Shown here piece by piece: positions 1 through 10,945 of a stretch of 64,000 nt of DNA. Source of the DNA: Bedellia somnulentella (lineage: Eukaryota; Arthropoda; Insecta; Lepidoptera; Bedelliidae); contig OY755187.1 of assembly GCA_963576735.1 (NCBI GenBank), positions 1,426,001 to 1,490,000 of the forward strand, written 5' to 3'. The notes beneath the pieces were generated by a model that was given only the letters and a program-made list of their open reading frames with translations, was not told the DNA's origin and made no database searches. Position 1 is the first letter of the stretch. Each line of letters opens with the position of its first letter. A program made the position numbers and the translations under genes.

Positions 1-84
1 CTTCACTTGCGCTTTGGATTTTGAATTGAATTGTTGCATCGCAAAATTGTTATTAATTTTTTATAAATTTCGAGTATTGGGATA

Positions 85-330
85 CTAATAGAAAGGGGCA
101 TTGTATATTTGATTGTTTATATTGTGATTCGGTGAAATTGTGGACGATAGCAAAGTTATCGCACTTGAAACAAAAACCTTTGATTTGCGTTGAGAGCGGT
201 GAACTTTGGACCCGACACAGCTGTCGAAGATATTAGTAGAAGACGAAAGGAAACCAAGGAAGGAAAGATTCCCTATAGATTGAATGCATTCAAATCAAAA
301 CAAAAAGCGCGAGTGAAGAGCATTTTTTTT
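85..330 (+). repeat. Dispersed ORF-bearing repeat, copy 1
   Basis: This stretch matches 8455-8705 closely (shared text includes 'gattgtttatat', 'gtgaaattgtggac' and 'ttgaatgcattcaaatc'). Part of it is open and reads as a charged peptide (AVEDISRRRKE..., LNAFKSKQ). I do not recognise the protein. Two diverged copies 8 kb apart point to a repeat or a retrocopied gene fragment rather than a unique exon. This copy lacks about 35 bp that the second one has in the middle. Confidence 0.5.
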
Positions 331-1002
331 ATCTATCTAACTGTCAATCGATCTGTCAATCGCAGACTAAATAGAATATGCCAAAGCAATAAGGAGAAAA
401 GTTTGGAATTTAAGCCCCTAAAGGGATGAAATAGAGGTGGAAAGTTTATACGTAACTTTAAAATGTATGGGCTTAGAAGCAAGCTTTGTAATTTTTGATT
501 TTTTTAACGATATGTGCAGGGTAAAGGAAAGAGGTTGTCCCTTAGGGGTGAAATTGGGGGTAAAGTATATATGACAATTTGCTCACTTCTGTATTTAGAC
601 ACTTGAAATTTGACAACTTATGAGACATTTTAATAATCCAACCCCTAAGGTTACCGATAATTGGTATTGAAAGTTTATAAATATTTATTTTTAATTCTTG
701 ACTTAGGAGTATGTGAGTAGGAGGGACGAACATATTTTTGAAACTCTACAAAGGGGGCACATTTTTGGTTGTTTATTACTTAATCACACCTCAACTAGTA
801 AGAAATATTTAATTTGTTACATTGCACAATAGACCATACTTTTCAACTGATCGGAACTTCATTAATTGTTGAAGAAACTTTTGAAAAAGAAAAAGATTTT
901 GTTTATCAACACTCCTATTTAAAGTTTTGCTCAACACATTTATTTCCAAACACACTAGACTAATAAAACTTTTACACACTTCCCTGATTTCGCAATCTAT
1001 AA
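331..1002. other. AT-rich, no gene recognised
   Basis: No protein motif, repeat family or RNA structure was recognised here. Short open frames on both strands are not convincing. Confidence 0.4.
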
Positions 1003-1045
1003 TTTTACCTGATCCGTAAAAAAACTGATATAATGACGCCAACAG

Positions 1046-1236
1046 GAGCTTTTTACTGGAAAAGACAGCCAGGGTGGACGAACTTACGAGGCATGTGGGG
1101 GAAGAGGGCAGGGCCAGAGTCCCAACTACACTCTGACGGTAAACCAATAGCAGAACTGGGGAAAAAACATGTTCATAGCATTTTCTTGCAACAGTCAGAG
1201 CCATACTCTGAAGATTATTTTTACTTTGTATTCTAA
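1046..1236 (+). CDS. Myoinhibitory peptide / allatostatin-B precursor, likely terminal exon (partial)
   Basis: The frame reads ...FYWKRQPGWTNLRGMWGKR... The core is W-x6-W followed by Gly (amide donor) and Lys-Arg, and it is preceded by another Lys-Arg. This is the processing signature of insect W(X6)W-amide peptides (MIP, allatostatin-B, also called prothoracicostatic peptides in moths). The predicted product would be an 11-residue amidated peptide starting with Gln, able to form pyroglutamate. The remaining C-terminal part is acidic and polar and ends at TAA (1234-1236). An AATAAA lies 52 bases further on, which supports a last exon. The frame is open from 1003. An AG acceptor at 1044-1045 is a possible exon start but has a weak pyrimidine tract; the ATG at 1033 is the alternative. 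Earlier exons with the signal peptide would lie outside the window to the left. Family precursors usually hold many such peptides, and only one is seen here. Confidence 0.55.
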
Positions 1237-1287
1237 TATCGCTACATTAGTCAGATTGTTTTCTTAGCCGTATATACCTGTATTAGT

Positions 1288-1293
1288 AATAAA
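1288..1293 (+). promoter_or_regulatory. Polyadenylation signal for the MIP-like exon
   Basis: AATAAA 52 bases after the TAA of the MIP-like frame. Such hexamers are common by chance in AT-rich DNA, so its value is the position. Confidence 0.4.
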
Positions 1294-3380
1294 TTTTAAG
1301 GCTTATGTGTACATTTTTAATTGGTTATTATGCTATGAAAATGTTTCCGTTTCTGCTCTGACAATGGTTTTGCAATGTTGAGAAGCATCGCTGGTTTATT
1401 TAGAAATGTTGTTTCGTTGGATGCACGTTGTCATTGTTACTTGCAAACACGAAATCCATAATATTGCTAGAAGTATTCAGATAATTGACTATTTATATAT
1501 AATATTTGGGCTAAATAATGGATAGGAAAAACTCTGAAACAAAAAATATTTTTATATTTTTAAAATAAATTAATTATAAAATAAATTAATTATACACAAG
1601 CAATAAATGTTGCTTGTCATTGAATATATAATTATATTCTCTCATTGTATATCTACTTGTAAATAACGTAAATTGTACATAAAGTTCCAATCTTTATAAT
1701 ATTTACCCCTTAATTATTTCTTATATTTGAATCGAATTCTTTGTACAATTAATCTCGAAATCCCAAATTACATACTCATGAATAAAAACCGAGTTTTTAC
1801 ACTTAAATTCACACAATTTCATCAAATGAAATCTTCTATCTTCAATCGTCTTGGGACTATCCTCTTTGCACCTCAGGGGCATAATTTTACGATACGAATT
1901 GTATTTAATTGCATTGATTTCAATTGTCACGATTGTTGAAATCACATAAAAGTGCCGAATTATATATATATATATTTTTCTCAAATCACTATGTTTATTT
2001 ACTTATGACCTGTCTGTAACAATACCAACGGAGAGGGTAAAAAATATATTCAAAAATTTTGGTTCTTCTGTATACGAAATCATGAAAGGTTTACTGGCAA
2101 TCCTGTAGAAGTTTTGGGCAATTATGAAATTGTACAAAAACTTTACACTTAGATTTGAATTTGTCACGTGAATTTTTTTACCGATTTATAATGTTGATTC
2201 AGAATAAAGTATATGTTTTCTGCAAATAAACTACTGGAATGAACAAAAAATTCGGTTTATATCATATTAGTCATTTAATAGGTTGAAAAATCTTTATGAC
2301 TCATGACCATGATATAAACATAAAACCTATAAAAATAATGCATTATACTAACAGCTGCGAAAGGACAACCAATATAGAAATTACAAAAAAGATCTTTTTA
2401 AAATTATAAGCAAATCATATTAAATTAAATTAAAAATAATTTATACGATAAACGAACCCATTCCATAATATATATAAAGCGAAATAAAACAGCCTCAACC
2501 CTGTAATTATATCAAACATCTCAATAGAAAATCAATGCAATTAAAACATAAAATGATTTAAACCAACGCACCGATCTTCTTCGATCTCATACCACTCTCA
2601 CACACTCTTCTCTCGGACTGTAGTTGATGTGCTTATTCTCCTGTCACTCTACTTAGATCTCCCTCCTTCTCTATCTCTCTATGTATCATACACTCCTTCT
2701 CTTCTGTCTCACCTCTAATGCTCGTTCGATGTTTGATGTTAGTTTAAGAGAAATTTGTTGCTTGATGTTTTAATTAGGTCTTGCAAATTGTGAAATGAAG
2801 GAATCATTTGAAGTATTGAAAATTTTGTTGTACATTATTTGACTTGCAGTGTTTGGATACAGTTTTAATTAATTTGATTTAATGTTTGTTTTTCAATTAT
2901 CCTTAATGCCTTCATTAAAATTATTAAATTGGTTTATAATAATTGTTAATAAATATTTGAAAATACTCGTCTGTAGAAATCAAATGAATTATTGAAAATT
3001 TTGTTATAAATGGTTCGACATGCAGTGATTGGATACAATTTTGATTTATTTTCCTCAATGTTTCTATTTTAATTATAAAAAATATTCCAATTTTAAGCGT
3101 TATTTTAGCAAATGTAATTTAAAAGTGCATTGTATTATAATTGTAAATAATTAATTGAAAATACTCGTATGTAACATTATAAGTTTTACATTCATATGTA
3201 TCATACGAAAAATCAGGAAATTATATTATTATTTTTTTAAAAATGATTACTTCTTTTAAAACGTAATATTGTGCAGTTAAATATGGTTGTTTTTAAATTA
3301 GAATATTTGGTTTTATTTATTTATATTAGGAACATGTATGTTTTTAGTATTTAATTTAGATTGTACAGAAAATTAACTTG
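1294..3380. other. Repeat-poor AT-rich stretch
   Basis: No SINE, LINE or DNA-transposon match to the rest of the window was found. A pyrimidine-rich block occurs at about 2575-2710. Two similar AT-rich segments (about 2800-2960 and 2980-3160, both with 'attgaaaattttgtt' and 'ggataca') look like an old tandem duplication. It may be intron or intergenic sequence of the MIP-like gene's neighbourhood. Confidence 0.4.
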
Positions 3381-3396
3381 TTTTTCTTTTTTGCAG

Positions 3397-3441
3397 AGAG
3401 CAGCACTGCGCGTGATGAATCTTAAGCAAAAAACGAAATAA
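3397..3441 (+). CDS. Possible short terminal exon (weak)
   Basis: A strong acceptor-like sequence (T-rich tract ending TTTTTTGCAG at 3396) is followed by 14 codons reading RAALRVMNLKQKTK and a TAA, with an AATAAA overlapping the stop. The basic peptide is not recognised. It could equally be chance in AT-rich DNA. Confidence 0.15.
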   Translation, partial: RAALRVMNLKQKTK

Positions 3442-3504
3442 ACGGCAACCTATAATAAAATGTCTAATTAGATTAATTAAATTTCATTTAAGATTTTATT
3501 TTCG

Positions 3505-3545
3505 CCTAAATTCACTTCATTCCCAACCAGTGAAGTAAATTTAGG
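3505..3545. other. Short hairpin
   Basis: A 15-bp stem with one mismatch (CCTAAATTCACTTCA against TGAAGTAAATTTAGG) around an 11-nt loop. It lies just downstream of the weak exon candidate. No function can be assigned. Confidence 0.4.
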
Positions 3546-3599
3546 AAAATGGCGGTATTTCGTAAAATTGTTTTTTTTAATTACAATTCGACTTTGCTC

Positions 3600-4289
3600 T
3601 GTCACCTCCTAGGCAAGTAAATGTAATAAATTATTTATATTAATAAGGAGTAAATATTTTAATAAGTAGTCATTGAGAAATACTATGTCGTTCCGATGTG
3701 GCAATTTCTTGTTTTTATGTATATTTTTGAATTAAAAATCCCTTATTTATTATTTTTCTTAATTAATTAATGTTTATATTGATGCCACGATAAGTAACTT
3801 ATTAATTGCATAGTAGTACATGTCGCCGTATCTAGCTAGGATAATTCATTTGTATCTAATATAACTTAATAGTGATGTTAACGTTTAAAATGTCGATTCT
3901 CTCGATAAATTACTGTATCGAATAAAAATTCTTTCCAAAGCTTTCTTCTTTTACTGTTCTCATTTTATTTTGAATGGGACGTCTTAAACGTAATAAATAT
4001 TTGGGCATACATATATATCCTCACATATATAAATAAAAAAAATGGGTACCCAGAGCTTCATATTCAGAAATTGCTTAGTCGCTTTTGGAAGTTGACACTA
4101 CACGGCATAAAATCCCATTAAAATTGCATGGGACCACTCTAAAAGCATATCTTACAAAAAGAAAAAAGAAATTAGACTTCATAGATTGACTTTTGACGGA
4201 GTAATTACGTAAAATACATCTAAGCCATTAGCCATTTGGTTGTAGGCGATTTTAACCCGCAAAGTTTTACTCAACAAATAAACAACCTT
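3600..4289. other. AT-rich, no gene recognised
   Basis: No coding or repeat signal recognised up to the first SINE-A copy. Confidence 0.4.
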
Positions 4290-4545
4290 GTTGTGTAATG
4301 TCGGCTTAGAATTTTTTAGCACTACCCCATTTCTTCCCAAGGGTGATCGTAAGAGGCTACTTATAGTATCGGGGCTTTTAAGTGATTTTTGGGCGATACG
4401 TTTGAAGACCCATCACCAAAAAACTTTTATTTTACAATGTTTTCTCCACTGAACTTCAAAAAGTAACTGAAGAATTTTCTGATTCTGAAGCTCTGGCTAC
4501 TCCTTTTAGGGACTTTTAACCGTGACTATATGAATGTATGTATGT
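4290..4545 (+). repeat. SINE-A copy, diverged
   Basis: Head TTGTGTAATGTCGGCTTAG, body and ATGT tail are present. The body differs from the majority (TTCCCAAGGGTGATCG instead of TTCCGGTGGGTGTACG), marking a minor subfamily. It faces the next, minus-strand copy tail to tail. Confidence 0.8.
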
Positions 4546-4568
4546 TAACAACCATGGGAAATTAACTA

Positions 4569-4824
4569 CACATACATACATACATACATATACTCACGGC
4601 TATAAATCCCTAGAAGGGGTAGCCAGAGCTAAGGAACTAGAAATTCCTCAGCCACGTTTGGAAAATTGAGTGGGGAAAGGATGGTAAAGTAAAGGTTGTT
4701 GGTGATGGGTCTCCAACCGCATCGCCCAAAAATCCCTTAAAAGCCCCAATACCGTTAGTCGCCTCTTACGTACACCCACCGGCAGAAATGGGGTAGTGTT
4801 ATTCTAAGCCGAAACTACACAGCT
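4569..4824 (-). repeat. SINE-A copy, full length
   Basis: A good representative of the family. On its own strand: head GCTGTGTAGTTTCGGC, a CTACCCCATTTCT block, GTACGTAAGAGGCGACTA, GGGCGATGCGGTTGGAGACC (a weak B-box-like stretch), CCACTTTCC-like text, then CTCTGGCTACCCCTTCTAGG and GATTTATAGCCGTGAGTATA, ending in (TATG)n. Length is about 250-280 bp with no ORF. The tail is the one shared with SINE-B and the RTE LINE. Confidence 0.85.
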
Positions 4825-5290
4825 ACATACACAATAAAGATAAAAATAAAATTCTGAATTTTATACTCTTCGATAAAAACTGACAGTTAACCCACTCACC
4901 CAACCATCTGATAGCAATCTTAATGGAACATACCTTTTTCAAAATGGAGTCCTGATGCCATCCGAGGGTCCAGAATCGAATCCCAGGAGGGGTACATAAT
5001 TTGAAGAGGTCTTGCTCAATGCAATATCGAAAGGTTCGTGTTATCATTACACCTTTTAGCGGACGAGCCTTTATCGATGTTATTTATTGTTGAGTTACCT
5101 TTGTATTGCTTTTTTTGAATATATAATATATACTTATATATATTTGTCATTTTAGTATTTTTAACAATTTTTGTGTATTCCTGTGTAGTTTTTAATAGTA
5201 TCCTTTTTGCGTTTTTATGTTCTGATGTATTACTATAATAATAATATTATGCATATGGACTACCTTATATCTGAAATAAATGAATTTGAA
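4825..5290. other. Unassigned spacer
   Basis: AT-rich. A minus-strand open frame of 74 codons has no recognisable motif. Confidence 0.35.
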
Positions 5291-5299
5291 TATACTTGC

Positions 5300-5692
5300 T
5301 CTCGGATATATATCTATAAAGGGGTAGACAATGCACGAGAATTAGTAATTTCTCAGACAAATCACCCAAAAATCACCTAAAACTTTACGGTTTTCAACAA
5401 AAAAGAAAGATCCATTTTGAGGTAGTTAAACTAGCAAGTAAGTTAACTACTTTGGAAGTTACACCGGAAGAAGTGGGGTAGTTGGTAACACTACCCCATT
5501 TCTTCAACAGTTTTAGGGCTTTTAAGGGATTTTTGGGCGATGCGGTTGGAGACCCATCACCAACAACCTTTACTTTGCCATCTTTTCACCACTCAATTTT
5601 TCAAAGGTGGCTGAGGGATTTCTAATTCCTTAGCTCTGGCTACCCTTTATAAGGATTTATAGCCGTGAGTATATATATGTATGTATGTATGT
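5300..5692 (+). repeat. SINE-A remnants: minus fragment then plus copy
   Basis: About 5310-5400 is a decayed minus-strand fragment. About 5478-5692 is a plus copy missing part of its 5' third but with the GGGCGATGCGGTTGGAG block and a TATG tail. Confidence 0.7.
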
Positions 5693-5815
5693 ACGACTAT
5701 AAATCCCAAAATAGATTAGTCAGATTTAAGTGAGGAAATTATTGTAGAATAAGGATGGTGATAGGTCTTTAGCAACATCACTCAACAATCACTTAAAAGC
5801 CCCAAAGATTTAGTT
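5693..5815 (-). repeat. SINE-A fragment, strongly diverged
   Basis: Recognisable text is 'gactataaatccc', 'gataggtctttagcaaca' and 'cacttaaaagcccc'. The centre is deleted. Confidence 0.55.
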
Positions 5816-5835
5816 GGTGCGATTCAAATTTGGTT

Positions 5836-6065
5836 GCTGTGTAGTGTAGACTTATAGCACTACCCCGTTTCTTCTCGAAGGTGTACTTAAGAGACGACTA
5901 AGGGTATTGGGTCTTTATAATGGATTTTGAGCGATGCATTTGGAGACCCATCACCAATAACATTTATTTTACCATTCTTTCCCCACTTAACTTCCAAAAG
6001 TGGCTGAATTTCTAATTCCTTAGCTCTGGCAACACTTCCTAGCGATTTATAGCCCTAAGGATAAT
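5836..6065 (+). repeat. SINE-A copy, old, tail lost
   Basis: Head GCTGTGTAGTGTAGACTTA through the CTTCCTAGCGATTTATAGCC end. The TATG tail is no longer visible. Confidence 0.75.
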
Positions 6066-6380
6066 GTATTTATTACATAACCAATTTACTACATAAAATT
6101 ATATGCATAATTCTAATTCAAAATGGCCAAATATCCGTATAAGTCATAGAACCGTGAATATGGGGCTGGTTGTGTACATTGCGTGGTAGTATCGAGTTAG
6201 CCAGATTGTGTTTACAGCCGGCAAGCAGTGTAATGCGAGCATCCGCATACAATCAACGGGATGGCTCGGCGGTGTTTGCTCGTAGCCCTATTAATGTAAT
6301 TGACTTTCATACAAAACGAAGATTTTATTAGCTGACTTCAAAATAAGGAGGTTCTCCATTCGATTGAATGTTTTGTATGT
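6066..6380. other. Unassigned, ends in an ATGT run
   Basis: The last ~65 bases ('gctgacttcaaaataagg', 'ggttctccattcgat', then TGTATGTATGTA) resemble 16600-16640 and look like the end of another dispersed repeat. Confidence 0.35.
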
Positions 6381-6387
6381 ATGTATA

Positions 6388-6986
6388 TGTCGTGGCCATA
6401 TCGTAGATTTGAACACATCGTGAAATGATCGATCATTTCATGAAATAGTCACATTTCATGATGTGGCCAACTTAATTTGACCAGATCATAAAATCGTCAA
6501 CGTTTCACGATTTAATCATCCACGCTTGGCCAGATCGTAGAATAGGGCGACCTGTGTAATGCGATCCAAACTCAACGGTTTTTTAACATATTGCTCAGTT
6601 TTTTCGTAATTTGCAAAGTACTCGAGAACCTTTTCGTCGAAAACTCTTTTGCAATCAATTTCTTAATAGCGAATAATTAACTTTTTTATTGCGAGAAATA
6701 ACATTTTTGACAGTGGCCGCCATCTTCACACATAAACAAAGCGTTTTCAGCGCCTCTACCGGTAATTAATGTGACTACTTTACGATATGACCAAATAATC
6801 TTAACCATTTCATGAAGAGGCCGCGCGTTTAGTTGGCCATATCGAGAAACGATTTCTTATCATTGATCTGCCCAAACCACATCACGATGTGGCCAATAAA
6901 CAGTTGAACATTTCATGAAATACGACTATTTCATGAAATGATCGATCATTTCACGATGTGTTCAAATCTACGATATGGCCACGACA
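6388..6986. mobile_element. MITE with long terminal inverted repeats
   Basis: Both ends begin TGTCGTGGCCATATCGTAG and stay matched for about 60 bp, then diverge. Each end carries the 18-bp perfect palindrome GAAATGATCGATCATTTC. The centre has no ORF. The left junction is in an ATGT run (TA before the end); the right is followed by TC, so a clean TA duplication is not proven. It is a non-autonomous DNA element of unknown superfamily. Confidence 0.75.
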
Positions 6987-6996
6987 TCTACATAAA

Positions 6997-7235
6997 TACA
7001 TATACTCACGGCTATAAATCCCTAGAAGTGGTAGCCAGAGCTAAGGAATAAGAAATTCCTTAGCCACTTTTGGAAATTTGAGTGGGGAAAAGATGGCAAA
7101 ATAAAGGTTGTTGGTGATGGGTCTCCAACCGCATCGCCCAAAGATCCCTTAAAAGCCCCAATACCGTTAGTCGCCTCTTACGAACACCCACCGGAAGAAA
7201 TGGGATAGTGCTATTCTAAGCCGGTACTACACGGC
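6997..7235 (-). repeat. SINE-A copy, full length
   Basis: Complete from a short TATG-type tail to the head (GCCGTGTAGTACCGGC on its strand). It abuts the MITE on one side and an RTE-LINE end on the other. Confidence 0.85.
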
Positions 7236-7245
7236 CATGTATGTA

Positions 7246-7620
7246 TGTATATTACACGATTACTCCATGTGAGAAATGACGTGATTCGTAAAAGGTGTGG
7301 TGTAAAAGATGATGTTGCAAGAAAGATATAAAAATATGTTGAGATGGTTTGGGCATATAGAGAGGAGGGATGACAGTGAAATTGGTGAAAGAGATCTATA
7401 GAGCCAAAGTGGAAGGTAATGTTAGTAGAGGACGACCTTGGAGGACACATTTGGATCAAATAGAAAATGTGCTCATATCAAAGAGGCAGGTATCCGAAGT
7501 ATAAAGAATAAAAGAGCATGTATGAAAAGATTGATGGATTTGAATGAAGCCAGAGAGGTCTGCCTCTTCTTACCCCAGTGGGAACTAACGGCGTGAGAAT
7601 ATCGTATTAACGTATGTTTT
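7246..7620 (+). mobile_element. RTE-type LINE, 3' end, decayed
   Basis: The C-terminal end of an RTE-clade reverse transcriptase ORF, broken by frameshifts. Visible pieces are VRNDVI near the start, a 'gagatggtttgggcatatag' stretch (RWFGHIE in other copies), 'ggacgaccttggag' (GRP-R) and KNKRACMKRL. It ends in CTTCTTACCCCAGTGGGA then GGCGTGAGAATATCG, the shared tail. Confidence 0.75.
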
Positions 7621-7663
7621 TTATTCATGTGTGAATCGCTGTTTTTTATTCATGTGTTTTATT

Positions 7664-7917
7664 GTTGTGTAGTGTCGGCTAAGAATAGCACTACCCCATT
7701 TCTTCCGGTGGGTGTACGTAAAAGGCGACTAACGGTATTGGGGCTTTTAAGGGATTTTTGGGCGATGCGGTTGGAGACCCATCACCAAGAACCTTTATTT
7801 CACCATCTATACCCCACGCACCTTCCAAAAGTGGCTGAGGAATTTCTAATTTCTTAGCTCGGGCTACCCCTTTCTTGGGATTTATAGCCGTGAGTATATG
7901 TATGTATGTATGTATGT
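7664..7917 (+). repeat. SINE-A copy with target duplication
   Basis: Full length. GTGAATCGCTG at 7632-7642 is repeated just after the tail at about 7917-7927, a likely 11-bp target duplication. About 20 extra bases lie between the left duplicate and the head. Confidence 0.8.
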
Positions 7918-8054
7918 GAATCGCTGGACAATGCAGTATTATGATAAAATCTTACTAATCTGAACAATACGTCAATCTGAAAATGATTTATTAAAATATT
8001 ACTATACGTAAATGAATTGGTATTGGCATAATTATACAAATTGGCCTTTCATAG

Positions 8055-8095
8055 TCACTGACTACCCCAATGGGAACCAATGGCGTGAGAATTTA
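8055..8095 (+). mobile_element. RTE-LINE 3' terminus scrap
   Basis: Only GACTACCCCAATGGGAAC and AATGGCGTGAGAAT remain, matching the RTE ends elsewhere in the window. Confidence 0.5.
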
Positions 8096-8195
8096 TTTAC
8101 ATGACTAAGAAGTTTGCTGTTAGATTTACCTACTTAGATGGAGCTGAAAAAATTAATTAAGAAACTTGAAGTAGGTTTTTTTTATACATTTTTTT

Positions 8196-8435
8196 TCTTT
8201 TTTAAAGACATATGTGGGGTTAATTTTTCATGGTTGTTAACAGTGAGGGAAAACATCGCACCTACACCCACATAGCTAAGTTTTACTTTGACATATGACA
8301 GTGTATTTGTACACTGTCCAAGCAAAACGTGGGTACTCTGAACACCTGGTAACAATGTCACGTGCTTTGCAGACGTATTAGTACGTATTAGTACCTCTAC
8401 CAACCCCTTCGGCGATATACGCCGTGAACTTTGAT
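8196..8435 (+). repeat. SINE-B copy, 5' truncated
   Basis: It lacks the tRNA head. It carries the body ('aaagacatatgtg', 'catggttgttaac', 'gcaaaacgtgggtactctga') and the end ACCAACCCCTTCGGCGATAT followed by CGCCGTGAAC. An internal GTACGTATTA step is duplicated. Confidence 0.75.
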
Positions 8436-8454
8436 TAATTGAACTTTTAATAGA

Positions 8455-8815
8455 AGCAGTGAATATATTTGATTGTTTATATCGTGATTCGGTGAAATTG
8501 TGGACAATAACAAAGTTATTGCACTTGAAACAAAAACCTTTGATGTGCGTTGAGAGCGGTGAAGTTTAACCCGACAACAGCTGTCGAAGATAATACGTAG
8601 AATACGAAGGGAAGCAAAGAAAGATTCTCTATAAACGATATCCCTTGGCCAGGGACTCGTATTGTTGATCGAAGATTGAATGCATTCAAATCTAAACAAA
8701 ATATTGAAGAAGAAACACCATTTGCAATAACCTCTTCAGCAATCCTGGGAGATTGGAGCAACTCAACAGGATATCAAGTAACTGGACTACATTACTAAAA
8801 ACACGAACATTGAGC
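8455..8815 (+). repeat. Dispersed ORF-bearing repeat, copy 2
   Basis: Longer counterpart of 85-330. From about 8630 a frame is open for roughly 55 codons (NDIPWPGTRIVDRRLNAFKS..., ...AILGDWSNSTGYQVT) to a TAA near 8796. Upstream of that the frame is broken by a stop. The protein is not recognised; a retrocopied gene piece or transposon ORF remnant would both fit. Confidence 0.5.
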
Positions 8816-9052
8816 ATTCATAATATCACGGTGATAAATAAAACGAGTAAGCTCATGAATCCCACATTGCCAATGCCAATGTAAATTATGCTAAACAGTT
8901 GTTTAAACGAGTAATACCGTGTTTACACCTCGCGTGATTTACATCGCTTTTATGTTGCCGCTCGGCTCGTATTTTACTGCTGTAATACTCGTACCTGTTG
9001 CTGCTTACGTTTTTCATTTTGATTTATAATAGGAATTACTGTGAATTATTAT

Positions 9053-9243
9053 TGCTGTGTAGTGTTGGCTTCGAATAGCACTACCCCATTTCTTCCGGTG
9101 GGTGTACATAAGAGGCGACTCACCAAAAACCTTTATTTTACCATCTTTTCCCCACTTGACTTTCCAAAAGTGGCCGAGGAATTTCTAATTCCTTGGCTCT
9201 GGCTACCCCATCTAGGGATTTATAGCCGTGATTATATGTATGT
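9053..9243 (+). repeat. SINE-A copy with central deletion
   Basis: Head through AAGAGGCGACT, then directly CACCAAAAACC: about 60 bp including the GGGCGATGCGG block are missing. The 3' end and tail are intact. Confidence 0.8.
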
Positions 9244-9418
9244 AATAGGAATAAGAAATAAGTAGCTTTTACAGACTATTTATTCAGTACTAGAGGTTTT
9301 CAAATATCAAACCAAACCAATATAATTTTGCACCTAGTTCGAATTCAGTCATTTGCATTTCCTATGCAGTATTTCGCGGTCGACAACTTCCAAATATAAA
9401 CTTCACAAAAAAACGTTT

Positions 9419-9666
9419 GCCGTGTAGTACCGGCTTTAATGTCACTACCCCTTCCTACTCACGGGTGAGGTAAGGGGCGAATAACGGTATGGGACTTTTT
9501 TAAGTGGATTTTGGGCGATGCGGCTAAATTTCATCAACCACAATACTTAATTTCTACCATCTTGTCCCCTATCAACTACTGAATGTGGCTGAGGAGTTTC
9601 TAGCTATGAAGCTCTGGTTACCCTTTATTGTGATTTATGGCCGTGAGTTGAGAATGTGTGTATGTA
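9419..9666 (+). repeat. SINE-A copy, 'CTACTCACGGG' subfamily
   Basis: It has GCCGTGTAGTACCGGC, CTACTCACGGGTGAGG and CTGAATGTGGCTGAGGAG, unlike the majority type. It shares these with 10205-10465 and 50510-50765. Confidence 0.75.
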
Positions 9667-9798
9667 TTAAAACCGGTTAGAGACCAAAATAATTCCTCCT
9701 AAATTCAAAGGGCATAGGAACGCCCATGGAGCTGGTGAAAGTTTACATTACTTAAGATGTTTCAAAGGTAGGTTTAAGAGAAAGGATTACACCACAAG

Positions 9799-10050
9799 TG
9801 CTGTGTAGTTCCGGCTTAGAATAGCACTGCCCCATTTCTTCTGGTGGGTGTACGTAAGAGGCGACTAACGGTATTGGGGGCTTTCAAGGGATTTTAGGGC
9901 GATGCGGTTGGAGACCCATCACCAACAACCTTTATTTTACTATCTTTTCCTTACACAAGTTTCCAAAAGTGGCTGAGAAATTTCTTATTCCTTGGCTCTG
10001 GCTACCCCTTCTAGGGATTTACAGCCGTGAGTATATGTATGTATGTATGA
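9799..10050 (+). repeat. SINE-A copy, full length
   Basis: Majority type with a (TATG)3 tail. Confidence 0.85.
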
Positions 10051-10204
10051 TCACACCACAACGATCGGTTCTACGCTGCCTCCACCCAAAGACTTCCCGC
10101 GATCTTCACAAAGTCATTGTTGCAACTTGAGGGAAGTCTGTTCACACTGTGTCGTTCTGTCGATAAGGAGATCATACAAGGAGGCCCATATATGCAGTCA
10201 ATAT

Positions 10205-10465
10205 TCTGATGCCACATACATACATAAATACATGCATTTACTCACGGCCATTAATCCCAGAAGGGGTTAGCCATAGTTTCAGAGTTAGAAACTTCTCAGT
10301 CACAATTGGAAGTTGATAAAGAAGAAGATGGAAGAAATTATCAAAGTATCATTGGTGATGGGTCTCCAACCGCATCACTTAAAAAATCCCCATTCACTTA
10401 GTCGCCTCTTACGTCACCCGTGAGTAGAAAGGAGTAGTGACATTCTAAGGCGACACTACACGGCA
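10205..10465 (-). repeat. SINE-A copy, minor subfamily
   Basis: Minus strand, tail at the left. It has ACCCGTGAGTAG in the 5' third as in 9419-9666. Confidence 0.75.
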
Positions 10466-10523
10466 CTGATGTCACCAACCATATTTAAAAAAAAGTCTAG
10501 CTTAGGATTTATTCTATTATTTT

Positions 10524-10678
10524 GCTGTGTAGTACTACCACTATAATAACACTACCCCATTTCTGTCCCTGGATGATCGTAAGAGATTTACGGAGACCCA
10601 TCACCAAGAACCTTTATTTTACAATCTTTTCCCTCTTTTAAGGGATTTATGGCTGTGAGTATATTTATGTATGTATGT
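10524..10678 (+). repeat. SINE-A copy with two deletions
   Basis: Head and 'gatcgtaagag', then a jump to GGAGACCCATCACC, then a jump to the last 40 bases and tail. Confidence 0.75.
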
Positions 10679-10940
10679 CAATTATTTTTACTGTCGTTGC
10701 AGCCATGAAGGGTGGCAGTTTTATAAAGAGGGTAATAAACACTAAGTTTCAATGGTATTCAGCTCGTAGCAGAGCTTTGAGAAAACTTTTTCTGTAGTAG
10801 TCTTAATACTGTGCGCTACTCGCTTTCGCTTTGAAAAAACAAAATTCGGCTTATAAAAAGTAATGAATAGCAAAGTAACACCTAAAGTTTACTTGAGCTT
10901 AAAGTTTAAAAGCTTCACTAGCCTAAAGTAGTAAAGTAAA
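10679..10940. other. Unassigned spacer
   Basis: No motif or repeat match recognised. Confidence 0.3.
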
Positions 10941-10945
10941 GTTAG

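Noticed and set aside
809..1204. 131-codon minus-strand ORF
   Set aside because: It overlaps the MIP-like exon antisense and has no recognisable domain.
4561..4600. CRISPR-like or satellite array (ATAC/TATG repeats)
   Set aside because: Simple microsatellite tails of SINE-A; no unique spacers, and this is eukaryotic DNA.
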